Shown one piece after another: positions 38,684-46,423 of a DNA stretch of 64,000 bases. The first letter of the stretch is position 1. The number at the start of each line of letters is the position of its first letter. The notes below the pieces were generated by a model. The model did not search any database, was not told the DNA's origin, and was given only the letters and a program-made list of their open reading frames with translations. The translations under genes were made by a program, and so were the position numbers. The stretch covers positions 5,328,501 through 5,392,500 of the forward strand of contig NZ_CP018632.1 of assembly GCF_002215215.1 (NCBI RefSeq). The letters run 5' to 3'. The stretch comes from Granulosicoccus antarcticus IMCC3135. GTDB lineage: Bacteria > Pseudomonadota > Gammaproteobacteria > Granulosicoccales > Granulosicoccaceae.

Positions 38684-38949
38684 TTCGCCTCTTCCTGCAG
38701 CGCTGAATTCTCAGCCTCTATCTCGTCTTCCAGCTTGTTCGCATAGCTTGCCCAGAATATGGACACGACTAATATTCCCAGCGACCCGAGAATAAGAGCA
38801 ATAAAGTAGTGAGTAGGGAAACCCAGAATTCGGTTGTCGTTATTAGTCCCAATCAGTATCGCGAACAAACCTGTATGGCCCAGAATCACATAAATCGCAC
38901 CGAACCAAATCGTAGATCTTATTTCTTTGTCATATGCCTTCACTGCCAT
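38680..38949 (-). CDS. Small membrane subunit of the sodium:solute symporter
   Basis: This 89-residue protein has two hydrophobic helices and a charged C-terminal tail (NKLEDEIEAENSALQEEAK). It begins the operon and overlaps the large symporter gene by 4 nt. Similar small partners (DUF485/DUF4212-like) accompany SSS transporters and are needed for their activity in some cases. The assignment is by size, topology and position. Confidence 0.75.
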   Translation of the reverse strand: MAVKAYDKEIRSTIWFGAIYVILGHTGLFAILIGTNNDNRILGFPTHYFIALILGSLGILVVSIFWASYANKLEDEIEAENSALQEEAK

Positions 38950-39487
38950 CCTCCGGTTTTTAAAAACCCTGTTTTTCTATTGGGTGAGTGGTATCTACAT
39001 ATTTCTTTTTTTATTTGTGGCGTGACACTATCCTTTTTTGAATTCATATTCAAGAATAATTTTCAGCATAGCCATCATCAAGATTCATCAATCACTCTGT
39101 TGAATTCGAGCACCAAAACGCAGACAAGCACTTTTCTTCATGAGGGCTACCAGTGCGTCTCACTCTGGAATTGCTGGCAAATTGATGAGTCAGGTTTTCT
39201 GAGCAACCCTCATCCTGCCTTGTAAGGCATCACTGTGGACGGTCCTCCTACGGAGGCAACTGCCTTCAGGTACCCAGCCAGAAATTGTGCACATCAATTC
39301 CCATTACGTTTCAGATTATGAGATTTGTGCAAGCTGTGAGAGCTGTGCAACTTATGGGGGTGGCGCATCGCGCCTGAGCGAAACAGCATTCCGGCAGTAC
39401 GCGGTTACCGGTACTGCTACAGGGGAAGAGAGACACCACTGATTGGTCGGTAACTGATTGAATAGAAAGGTTAAAACTGCGCGCCGA

Positions 39488-39535
39488 GCCCAGGAAGGCT
39501 TCAGGCTCCGGGCCCAGGAAGGTTCCAGACTCCGG
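39488..39535. repeat. 24-bp tandem duplication
   Basis: GCCCAGGAAGGCTTCAGG with CTCCGG (39488-39511) is followed directly by a copy with three substitutions (39512-39535). It is probably not coding; its translation gives an 8-residue repeat in either direction without other support. Confidence 0.7.
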
Positions 39536-39574
39536 GCTTTACTCATCAGAGAGTGTGTGTATGTTTCAAAAAAC

Positions 39575-39610
39575 GAGAGCGCAAGGCTTTCAGGCCTGCC
39601 TTGCGCTCTC
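39575..39610 (-). terminator. Strong hairpin terminator
   Basis: GAGAGCGCAAGGC (39575-39587) and GCCTTGCGCTCTC (39598-39610) form a perfect 13-bp stem with a 10-nt loop. On the minus strand it is followed by GTTTTTTG, so it ends transcripts coming from the exonuclease gene or the remnant before it. Confidence 0.75.
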
Positions 39611-39727
39611 TCAATACGGGCAATACGGGCTGTTAAGGCTTGTTAAGGCGTGATAACGACTGTGTTGATGATCGTACCTGTCGCCTCTGGTACACCGACT
39701 GCATCGATATCAAATATAAACGCCGAA

Positions 39728-40219
39728 TCAGGATTCGGCCAGTTCACGAGAACGTACAAAGGTTTGTTGAATGATCCAGGCATCGAAGCTGGCACGATGT
39801 CGCGTTGCCGCAGCCTCATCGATTAACTGCAGCTTGACGGTATCCCAGCACTCGATCTGAGCCTCTGACATCAATTGCTCGATCGGGCTCAGCGTGAACT
39901 GCATTGGCACGCGCGCAGCATGAAACAAACTGGTCAGCCAGGGTCGGTCCACGACCCAGCCATCCGAGTAAGCTGATTGACCAGCCAGCAGGGAATTCAG
40001 GAGATCGGCGACTTCGCGTACCGGCTTACCGTGGGCAAGCAATGTTTCGCGTGATATCTGATGAAGTGATTCAGCCGAACTTTCCCAGTCCGTCCATTCA
40101 GCAACCGGGTGGATGAGCATGCTGTGACGCTGACCGTCTGCCAACGCCACGCCCACTTCAATCGGATAGCACATGGCCCCAAATCCGGACGCTTCGATAT
40201 CGATAATGATGGGAGTCAT
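39728..40219 (-). CDS. Small DEDDh-type 3'-5' exonuclease-like protein
   Basis: This protein of about 163 residues has the three exonuclease motifs: Exo I IIIDIEASGFG (Asp and Glu), Exo II YSDGWVVDRPWL (Asp), and Exo III RHRASFDAWII (His and Asp). This pattern is of the DEDDh RNase T/DnaQ superfamily. It should be a metal-dependent 3'-5' exonuclease; the DNA or RNA substrate is unknown. I prefer the ATG at 40219, which follows AAAGG, over the one at 40234. It is followed on the same strand by a terminator about 120 bp downstream. Confidence 0.8.
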   Translation of the reverse strand: MTPIIIDIEASGFGAMCYPIEVGVALADGQRHSMLIHPVAEWTDWESSAESLHQISRETLLAHGKPVREVADLLNSLLAGQSAYSDGWVVDRPWLTSLFHAARVPMQFTLSPIEQLMSEAQIECWDTVKLQLIDEAAATRHRASFDAWIIQQTFVRSRELAES

Positions 40220-40386
40220 AGCAGGCCTTTGCATAAGTGGAAGAGCATGATTTCAGACACATGAGCTCATTGCCACCCCAATGCTGCATATCTCCTGTGC
40301 CATTCCGGTCAACGCATCCTTAGTGACTCAGTAACGACAAGCTAAAACGCCACCAGCACAAACCGAGCCTGGTCTCCCTATGAGGC

Positions 40387-40857
40387 TCAAGTCTTCTCAG
40401 GGCGATCCCCCATGAGAAAACGTGGTCCCTGACCAAAGCCTGATGCTTCATCCTGCGGGTTGTACAGCCTGCAGCGTGCCAGAGACAGGCAACCACAACC
40501 AATGCAGGATGTCAGGTTTTCGCGAAGCTGTTCAAGGCCTGCAATTCGGCGATCAATATCTGCGACAAAGTGTTGGCTCAATATCTCCCAATCACGTTTG
40601 CTTGGTGTCCTGGAATCAGGCAATGTTGCCATCGCTTCTCGTATATCTCCCAGTGAAAAACCCAGATTCTGAGAGATCTTGACAAAGGACAATCGACGAA
40701 GACTACTGCGTGGAAACCGCCGCTGGCCACCGGGACTACGATTCGAGCTGATCAGATCCTTGCTTTCGTAGAATCGGATGGCCGTCACCGATAAGCCCGA
40801 GCGTTCCGCCAATTCACCAATAGTGAGTGCATCAGTCTTTTTCTTGCCTGCAGTCAT
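40387..40857 (-). CDS. soxR: Redox-sensing activator SoxR
   Basis: This 156-residue MerR-family protein has an N-terminal winged helix (LTIGELAERSGLSVTAIRFYESK) and a dimer coiled coil. The [2Fe-2S] cluster motif is formed by Cys118, Cys121, Cys123 and Cys129 (CIGCGCLSLARC, spacing C-x2-C-x-C-x5-C). That motif separates SoxR from other MerR proteins. It senses redox-cycling compounds or superoxide and activates promoters with a long spacer. A SoxR box lies in the divergent spacer and points at the VOC gene. Confidence 0.95.
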   Translation of the reverse strand: MTAGKKKTDALTIGELAERSGLSVTAIRFYESKDLISSNRSPGGQRRFPRSSLRRLSFVKISQNLGFSLGDIREAMATLPDSRTPSKRDWEILSQHFVADIDRRIAGLEQLRENLTSCIGCGCLSLARCRLYNPQDEASGFGQGPRFLMGDRPEKT

Positions 40858-40882
40858 TACTCCCCAGCCCGTAATATTTGTC

Positions 40883-40913
40883 TTGACCTCTACCTTACTT
40901 GAGGTATTAGCCT
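40883..40913 (+). promoter_or_regulatory. SoxR-dependent promoter
   Basis: A -35 TTGACC (40883-40888) and a -10-like TAGCCT (40908-40913) are 19 bp apart, the spacing that MerR-type activators need. The spacer holds CCTCTACCTTACTTGAGG (40887-40904). Its right half is identical to the E. coli soxS operator half-site, and its left half keeps CCTC. Confidence 0.75.
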
Positions 40914-40947
40914 ATGACTACACCCTGGACGAAGACTGTGAAATCTC

Positions 40948-41334
40948 ATGAACGAATCCATACTTGAGCACATTAACCTGACGACTCCCGACCCGCTAAG
41001 CACCGCCAGCATGTTGTGTGAGCTGTTCGACTGGCGCATTCGCTGGCAAGGCGACTCCATCCATGGCGGATTTTCGGTTCACGTAGGAGGCATGCACTCA
41101 TACCTGGCTCTGTATTCGAACGAAAAGCAAAGTAAAAACGCCACCGATAGCTATTTCCGACAACATGGGCTTAACCACATCGGTGTGGTTGTCAACAATC
41201 TGGAGCAGGTCGAACGCAAAGTAATCGAGCTTGGCATGACACCCCACTCACACGCTGACTATGAGCCGGGCAAGCGTTTCTACTTCCACGATGCCAACGG
41301 GCTCGAGATAGAAGTCATCTCCTACGATAACTGA
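40948..41334 (+). CDS. VOC (glyoxalase/dioxygenase fold) protein under SoxR control
   Basis: This 128-residue single-domain vicinal-oxygen-chelate protein has LEHINLTTPDPLSTASMLCELFDW at the start and GLNHIGVVVNNLEQVERKV in the middle. The end, RFYFHDANGLEIEVISY, has the usual metal-ligand His and Glu positions. Members include glyoxalases and antibiotic-binding or dioxygenase proteins. Being the direct target of SoxR, it may detoxify or bind a redox-active compound. No specific substrate can be read. Confidence 0.85.
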   Translation: MNESILEHINLTTPDPLSTASMLCELFDWRIRWQGDSIHGGFSVHVGGMHSYLALYSNEKQSKNATDSYFRQHGLNHIGVVVNNLEQVERKVIELGMTPHSHADYEPGKRFYFHDANGLEIEVISYDN

Positions 41335-41352
41335 TTGCGAGCCAGTCACACC

Positions 41353-41391
41353 CCACACCCTGACAGTTATCCATCTACTGTCGGGGTGTGG
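41353..41391. terminator. Hairpin between convergent genes
   Basis: CCACACCCTGACAG (41353-41366) pairs with CTGTCGGGGTGTGG (41378-41391), 14 bp with one G-T wobble. It separates the VOC gene from the convergent monooxygenase gene. No T-run follows on either side, so the efficiency is uncertain. Confidence 0.55.
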
Positions 41392-41418
41392 AATGACACG
41401 CTATCTTATAGGCAAGGC

Positions 41419-43221
41419 TTACTGCAGATGGTGAGACTCCTGCAATTTGTACGTTGGAGTATCAAGCCCTTCCATGCGAGCTTTCAATTGCAAGGACAGA
41501 TACTGCGAATAATGCCGGCTCTGATGAAGATTGCCGCCATGGAACCACAATGCGTCCTGCTGTGTGGGCTTCCACATATTGCGCTGTTCGCCTTCCCAGG
41601 GACCAGGGTCTTTGGTGGTCTGTGAACCGAGTCCCCAAACCTTTCCTACCTTCTCGGCCGTTCCCTTGTCAATCAGGTCCTCGACCCAACCATTCATCGA
41701 TCCGAAGCCTGTGGCATAGACTATGAGATCGGCGTCCAGATGCTGCCCGTCAGACAGAATGACGCCGGTTTCATCCAATGCCTCCACACCCACACCACTA
41801 ACCAGCTTGATGGTCCCATCAATGATCAATTGACAAGCACCGACATCAATGTAGTAACCCGACCCACGACGCAGATACTTCATGAATAGCCCGGATTCAT
41901 CATCGCCCCAATCAAGCATGAAACCAGCTTTCTCCAAGTCGGCATAAAATTGAGCATCACGCTCTTTCATCTGCTGGTATAGCGGAATCTGAAATTCGTG
42001 CATGATTTTGTAGGGCAAGGAGGCGAAGATCAGATCAGCCTTTCGAGTCGTCATGCCATTGGCAACTGCCTCTTCGGAATACAAGGCACCCAGGCCAATA
42101 TCCATCAATGAATCAGAACGTACGATATGCGTGGATGATCGCTGCACCATGGTCACATCAATACCGGCTTCGGCAAGTGCTGCACAGATATCGTGTGCCG
42201 AATTATTCGCACCCAGCACCACGACTTTCTTGCCCGCATAATTATCAGGTCCCGGGTGTTGTGAGGAATGTTGCTGCTCGCCTTTGAACACGTCCTGCCC
42301 GGTAAAATCAGGCACATTGGCCTTGCCAGACATGCCCGTCGCCATGACCAGTTGTTTAGGCCTCAGAGTCACCTCCTCACCATCCCGATTGACCTTGACA
42401 ACCCATTCTTTCTTTTCCTCATCATAGTAGGCATTAGTAGCCTCACTCGATGTCCAGTAATTGAGTTCCATGATTTTGGTGTACATCTCCAACCAATCAC
42501 CTATCTTGTCCTTGGGTGCAAACACAGGCCATGTGGAGGGAAATGGCAGATAGGGCAAATGGTCATACCAGACAGGATCATGCAAACAAAGCGACTTGTA
42601 GCGATTACGCCAACTATCACCCGCCTTGGGATTTTTCTCGATGATGATGGTCGGTACATTCAGATGTCGCAAACGCGCGCCCAATGCAATACCACCCTGA
42701 CCACCACCGACAACGACACAATAGGGTTGCTCGGTATACCCCAGGGTATCGCGCTCATGGGCCAGCTTCTCTGTCCAGTTCATGCGATTCTTGTCGACAC
42801 CATGTTCAGCCCCCATCGGTCGGGTGGCACCCTTGCATTCTTCAAAATCTTTGAGCTCTGACATGGTCGTCAGAAGGGTCCAGATACGTCCCTCCTTGAT
42901 GCGTATATGACCGAAACCTCTCGAGACTTCTGTGTCAAATTCGATCCAGCCTTCTACCAGCGCAGCATCACCACTGGCCGGCTCATCGCTTGCTGGACGA
43001 ATACTGGCAGGTTTTATTCTGGCCAGCTGAGTCGTCAGCATGTCTCGAATCTCGGCCTTGCCCTCCATCGTTCGAAGATTCCAGGTGAAGGTAACAAGAT
43101 CGCGCCAGTAACAATCGTCTTGAAACAGTTCGAGGGCGGCGTCGATATTGCCACTTTCCAGGGATTCACTGAGTCGAGTCAGGGTCTCCTCCAGAATGGC
43201 CTGACTTGTCTTGTCTAACAT
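41419..43221 (-). CDS. Flavin-containing monooxygenase with N-terminal NTF2-like domain
   Basis: This 600-residue FAD/NADPH oxygenase has an N-terminal SnoaL/NTF2-like domain (residues 1-135). The first Rossmann motif VVGGGQGGIALGARL binds FAD, the second, VVLGANNSAHDICAAL, binds NADPH, and the FKGEQQHSSQH stretch resembles the FxGxxxHxxx(W/F) fingerprint with His in the last place. YATGFGSMNGWV closes the core. It should oxygenate a small organic substrate, by Baeyer-Villiger or heteroatom oxidation. An upstream sigma-54 promoter and a neighbouring AcoR-like activator suggest substrate-induced expression. Confidence 0.85.
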   Translation of the reverse strand: MLDKTSQAILEETLTRLSESLESGNIDAALELFQDDCYWRDLVTFTWNLRTMEGKAEIRDMLTTQLARIKPASIRPASDEPASGDAALVEGWIEFDTEVSRGFGHIRIKEGRIWTLLTTMSELKDFEECKGATRPMGAEHGVDKNRMNWTEKLAHERDTLGYTEQPYCVVVGGGQGGIALGARLRHLNVPTIIIEKNPKAGDSWRNRYKSLCLHDPVWYDHLPYLPFPSTWPVFAPKDKIGDWLEMYTKIMELNYWTSSEATNAYYDEEKKEWVVKVNRDGEEVTLRPKQLVMATGMSGKANVPDFTGQDVFKGEQQHSSQHPGPDNYAGKKVVVLGANNSAHDICAALAEAGIDVTMVQRSSTHIVRSDSLMDIGLGALYSEEAVANGMTTRKADLIFASLPYKIMHEFQIPLYQQMKERDAQFYADLEKAGFMLDWGDDESGLFMKYLRRGSGYYIDVGACQLIIDGTIKLVSGVGVEALDETGVILSDGQHLDADLIVYATGFGSMNGWVEDLIDKGTAEKVGKVWGLGSQTTKDPGPWEGEQRNMWKPTQQDALWFHGGNLHQSRHYSQYLSLQLKARMEGLDTPTYKLQESHHLQ

Positions 43222-43354
43222 GGTGTTTCTCCTTATCCTTTTTTGTGGTTATGAGCAGCTTGGCGCGGTATCATTCCGCGCTTTCAAGGTCGAAGCGCAC
43301 GGTAATCAGCAATAGTTATTGTTGCCCGTCACTGCACCGTTACGACGTAATATC

Positions 43355-43369
43355 TCAAGTCTTGTGCCA
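43355..43369 (-). promoter_or_regulatory. Sigma-54 promoter of the monooxygenase
   Basis: On the minus strand TGGCACAAGACTTGA matches the -24/-12 consensus TGGCAC-N5-TTGC except for the last base. It lies about 134 bp before the monooxygenase start, in the 311-bp spacer 43222-43532. The gene upstream encodes a sigma-54 activator. Confidence 0.65.
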
Positions 43370-43439
43370 CAAAGGAAATTTTTATTTATTTCATATAAAT
43401 CATCAACTTAAATAATCAGCAGTGTTGCACGGATCTCTC

Positions 43440-43474
43440 AAACGCCACAGCTGTTGCAACAAACTGTGGCGTTT
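43440..43474. promoter_or_regulatory. Inverted repeats upstream of the sigma-54 promoter
   Basis: AAACGCCACAG (43440-43450) and CTGTGGCGTTT (43464-43474) form a perfect 11-bp stem that could end the activator transcript. Its loop contains the palindrome TGTTGCAACA (43452-43461), and a further TGTTGCA lies at 43432-43438. These sites, 70-100 bp upstream of -24, are placed like activator-binding sites. Both roles are possible. Confidence 0.5.
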
Positions 43475-43532
43475 ATTCATGCCAGTGCAAGGGAGGAATG
43501 GGCTCAGTTTATTGTCGAACTAGCTCCATCCG

Positions 43533-45428
43533 CTACGAGCGAGCAAGTCCGAAGCGTTTTATCTGTCGATGAATGGTCGAGCGATCCACTGCAAGCCTTC
43601 TGGCGGCTGCCGAAATGTTCCAATCACACATTTCAAGCGCTTCCTTGAGCAGTTGACTCTTTGGATCTGGCGCTGCATTTGACTCAGCTTCCTCATCAAA
43701 ATTGTACGGTAACAACGATTCTGGAAGGTCTTTGACATCAATGAGGCCAGTCTCTGTCAATGCAACAGCTACGGCTATTGCATTGTCCAACTCACGCAGA
43801 TTCCCCGGCCAGTCATGAGATTTGAGTGAGATCAGGGCTGAGTCCGAGATACTCATGATTTGACCATTCCCATGACGCTCCAATAGTTTTTCAACCAACC
43901 ATTTGAAGTCACAGCGATTGCGAAGCGCCGGTAAAGTCAGCGTCGCTGCATTGATACGGTACAAAAGATCTGCCCGGAATTCCCCAGCTGCAACCTGCTC
44001 CACCAGGGAGCGATGCGTGGCCGCCAACACTCGTACATCCACCGTACGCATATGCGTACTACCGACCGGCTGCACCTGTTTTTCAGACAAGACTCGCAGC
44101 AGTCGACTTTGCAGCACTAAAGGCATATCACCAATCTCATCCAGAAAAAGCGTGCCTTTATCAGCCTCTTCGATCAAGCCTTTTCGGCCCTTGGGTGCCG
44201 CTCCGGTAAAAGCCCCGCCCAGATGCCCAAACAGCTCACTTTCAATCAGGTGCTCTGGTATCGCTGCGCAGTTGATCGCTACAAAACGGCCCTGACGACC
44301 GCTACTTTCATGAATCGCTCTGGCTAAGTATTCCTTGCCGGTTCCGGTTTCCCCTTGAATGAGAATACCCACATTGGTATTTGCCAACTTGCCTGCCCGG
44401 TACTGCATTCGTGTCATCGCAGGGTCATTGTCACTGAGTTTACGAAGCGGCTTGGGTACATCTACTTTCTTGTGGTTCAGACTTGCATTTTTGGGTTGTG
44501 GTTCAATCGCATGTACAAAGTAGCCATGTCCGAATCGAGTTCTGACCAGGCGCTCTACCGCTGGCCTGCCTCTTGTCAATTGAGGTAGATCGTTGACGTC
44601 CATTTCCAGAAACAGACTGATTGGCTGTCCAATCAACGCCTCAGGTTCACGCCAGACACGCTGAGAAGCTTTTGCAAGCAACTTGGCTCCGTTGTGAGTC
44701 AAGCCACTCACATTACCCGAGCCATCAATAGCCACCGCCGCCTCCGGATCAACATCCAGAAAGTCTGGAGATCGTGCAAATCGAAGCACCCATTCGTGCG
44801 GTGACTTGGCCATCAAATTCGCAAGCTCGATACGTCGGGCTGCCGCTTCTACGAAATGCAATGCAAGATTCTGACTCACCTTGACGATTGGTGAGCTCAA
44901 CAATGATATATCCAGTACGGCAGATAGCTCTCCTGCAGCACTGTATATGGGAGCCGCTGTACAGGACAGTCCGGTATGCATGCCATCAAAATGATCGGTC
45001 TGATGTATCGTCAGCGTTTCGCCGGTCTTCAGGCAGGCGCCTACGGCACACGTACCTGCACGCTCTTCAGACCACTCCGAGCCCATGAACAAACCTGCCT
45101 TTTGCAGTTGATTGTTGAAAAAAGCATCACCCATGAATTCGACAGTGACGCCCTTCTGATCGGACAACAACACAACATAATTCTGACCACCGACCTGACG
45201 ATACAATTCCTCGATGCCTGAACGAGCGATGTTGATCAATTCCTCAGATTGCTGCCGATGCTCACGCAACTGCGTGGCAGGCACAATATAGGCACCTTGT
45301 TGTTTTGATGGATCAAGGTTGTGCTCATTGAGGCACCTCAACCAGGAATCAAGCACAACATGATCACGTTGCGACTGGACTCCTGAGCCGACAGTTTCGA
45401 TCTCTTTTATATGCTCAAAATCCGACAT
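43533..45428 (-). CDS. AcoR-like sigma-54-dependent activator
   Basis: This 631-residue enhancer-binding protein has an N-terminal GAF-type sensor (residues about 70-200, with GTCAVGACLKTGE) and a central PAS-like part. The AAA+ domain carries Walker A GETGTGKE, the sigma-54 contact loop GAFTGA, Walker B TLFLDEIGD and a C-terminal Fis-type helix-turn-helix (NISAAARRLAVDRSTIHRQIKRFG). The layout matches AcoR, which activates ketone/diol oxidation genes. It should activate the monooxygenase downstream in response to a small molecule. The inducer is unknown. Confidence 0.92.
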   Translation of the reverse strand: MSDFEHIKEIETVGSGVQSQRDHVVLDSWLRCLNEHNLDPSKQQGAYIVPATQLREHRQQSEELINIARSGIEELYRQVGGQNYVVLLSDQKGVTVEFMGDAFFNNQLQKAGLFMGSEWSEERAGTCAVGACLKTGETLTIHQTDHFDGMHTGLSCTAAPIYSAAGELSAVLDISLLSSPIVKVSQNLALHFVEAAARRIELANLMAKSPHEWVLRFARSPDFLDVDPEAAVAIDGSGNVSGLTHNGAKLLAKASQRVWREPEALIGQPISLFLEMDVNDLPQLTRGRPAVERLVRTRFGHGYFVHAIEPQPKNASLNHKKVDVPKPLRKLSDNDPAMTRMQYRAGKLANTNVGILIQGETGTGKEYLARAIHESSGRQGRFVAINCAAIPEHLIESELFGHLGGAFTGAAPKGRKGLIEEADKGTLFLDEIGDMPLVLQSRLLRVLSEKQVQPVGSTHMRTVDVRVLAATHRSLVEQVAAGEFRADLLYRINAATLTLPALRNRCDFKWLVEKLLERHGNGQIMSISDSALISLKSHDWPGNLRELDNAIAVAVALTETGLIDVKDLPESLLPYNFDEEAESNAAPDPKSQLLKEALEMCDWNISAAARRLAVDRSTIHRQIKRFGLARS

Positions 45429-45619
45429 GGTTGACGATCACTCCCCTGCTGAGTAGCTGGCCTCTTGGGTGGACCAGTTGGTGACAAATTCAGTTATCTC
45501 GATCGTCGTGACCGCTTTGCAGTAGCTCTCGACACTTGCAGGTACAGTTTTACTTTGAGCGGTCATGTTCAGTCAAGGTATGTGTTCATGACTGCTCGCT
45601 GTCAGGGCGCATGTACGCA

Positions 45620-45657
45620 GCGCCAGAATCCGCGATCAATTATTCGGATTCTGGCGC
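45620..45657 (-). terminator. Hairpin overlapping the 3' end of the BetI-like gene
   Basis: GCGCCAGAATCCG (45620-45632) and CGGATTCTGGCGC (45645-45657) form a perfect 13-bp stem that includes the last codons of the regulator gene. No T-run follows on the minus strand, so it may stabilise the message rather than terminate it. Confidence 0.5.
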
Positions 45658-46275
45658 GATTACCAACAATGCGTCTATTGAACGAATCCCGATCTGTACC
45701 AATTCGTCAGCATCAAATAGTTCTGAGGCCAGACACCCTTCTAGCCACAAACCATCAAGTTGAGCGTTGAGCGCTACCGCTAACTGCTCGATTTCCCGTT
45801 CCTTGCAAACCCGCTGTTGCTCTATCAATACGTCGCGAACCAATTGGCGACACTCACGACGAAATTCCAGATACGACTCCTGGTGAACCTGTGCAAAGTC
45901 AGGAATCGAGCGCATCAAACTGGTAAATGAGGCCCACAGTTGATGTTGCCGAGCAGACATGACCGGGGGGCTCAGTACCGCTTTGATGAACTGGTGCAAA
46001 CGCACGGTGGCCCCACCCTCCAGGTCCTCTAGACCCACCACGGAATGCGCCGTCATTTCCCACATGGTATGGCGATAAGCCTCACACAAAAGCGCATCTT
46101 TACTGGGGAAATAGTGCCTGATCAACCCGGGAGTCACCCCTGCTTGTGCCGCAATATTTCGCACTGTCGCCCACTGAATGCCGCCTTCAACAATACAAGT
46201 CTGTGCAGCTTGAATCAGTGCAAGTTTGCGATCCTCTTCATTTTCACGTTTAAAGCATTTTCTGCCTTGACTCAT
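45640..46275 (-). CDS. TetR-family regulator, BetI-like
   Basis: This 211-residue repressor has the HTH segment VRNIAAQAGVTPGLIRHYFPSKDALL and a BetI-like C-terminal domain (LWASFTSLMRSIPDFAQVHQESY, then LDGLWLEGCL). It is transcribed away from the transporter and arginine-catabolic genes, with a 24-bp imperfect palindrome in the divergent spacer. It likely represses the cluster until an arginine-type substrate is present. The ligand is inferred from the neighbours only. Confidence 0.88.
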   Translation of the reverse strand: MSQGRKCFKRENEEDRKLALIQAAQTCIVEGGIQWATVRNIAAQAGVTPGLIRHYFPSKDALLCEAYRHTMWEMTAHSVVGLEDLEGGATVRLHQFIKAVLSPPVMSARQHQLWASFTSLMRSIPDFAQVHQESYLEFRRECRQLVRDVLIEQQRVCKEREIEQLAVALNAQLDGLWLEGCLASELFDADELVQIGIRSIDALLVIAPESE

Positions 46276-46373
46276 ACAATCTCCTTCTCAGGCATCACCA
46301 ACATGAAACACCTTGCGCCAATTCGGTGCGCGGGCATAGGGGCAAGTGCTAACAAAAAAATAAACATTGCGTA

Positions 46374-46397
46374 GTTGTTATACACACGTACAATAAC
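46374..46397. promoter_or_regulatory. Imperfect palindrome, candidate operator of the arginine cluster
   Basis: GTTGTTATAC (46374-46383) mirrors GTACAATAAC (46388-46397) at 8 of 10 positions. It lies in the 148-bp spacer between the BetI-like gene and the divergent transporter operon, 26 bp before the ATPase start. Confidence 0.5.
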
Positions 46398-46423
46398 TCA
46401 ACTTTGTCTGACTGGAAGCATGT

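Larger units (their letters stand above)
38950..39727. other. 778-bp gene-free stretch with tandem duplications
   Basis: No credible full gene was found. The right part carries a 24-bp tandem duplication (39488-39535), a strong terminator hairpin (39575-39610), and two further small tandem duplications: CAATACGGG twice at 39612-39629 and a TGTTAAGGC unit twice at 39631-39650. A minus-strand frame, WPNPDSAFIFDIDAVGVPEA and on to a TAA at 39643, looks protein-like and may be the remnant end of a lost gene. The left part holds the symporter operon promoter, including T-rich runs near 39003-39035. Confidence 0.4.

Noticed and set aside
39350..39420. Structured stretch before the tandem duplications, considered as a c-di-GMP riboswitch
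   Set aside because: Only a 7-bp hairpin (GCAGTAC/GTACTGC) and a GTTACCGG match were seen; the conserved GEMM core is absent, and no gene lies suitably downstream.
39458..39646. 62-codon plus-strand ORF with an 8-residue repeat
   Set aside because: The repeat is the translation of a 24-bp DNA duplication. The frame has no ribosome-binding site and runs through a strong terminator hairpin.
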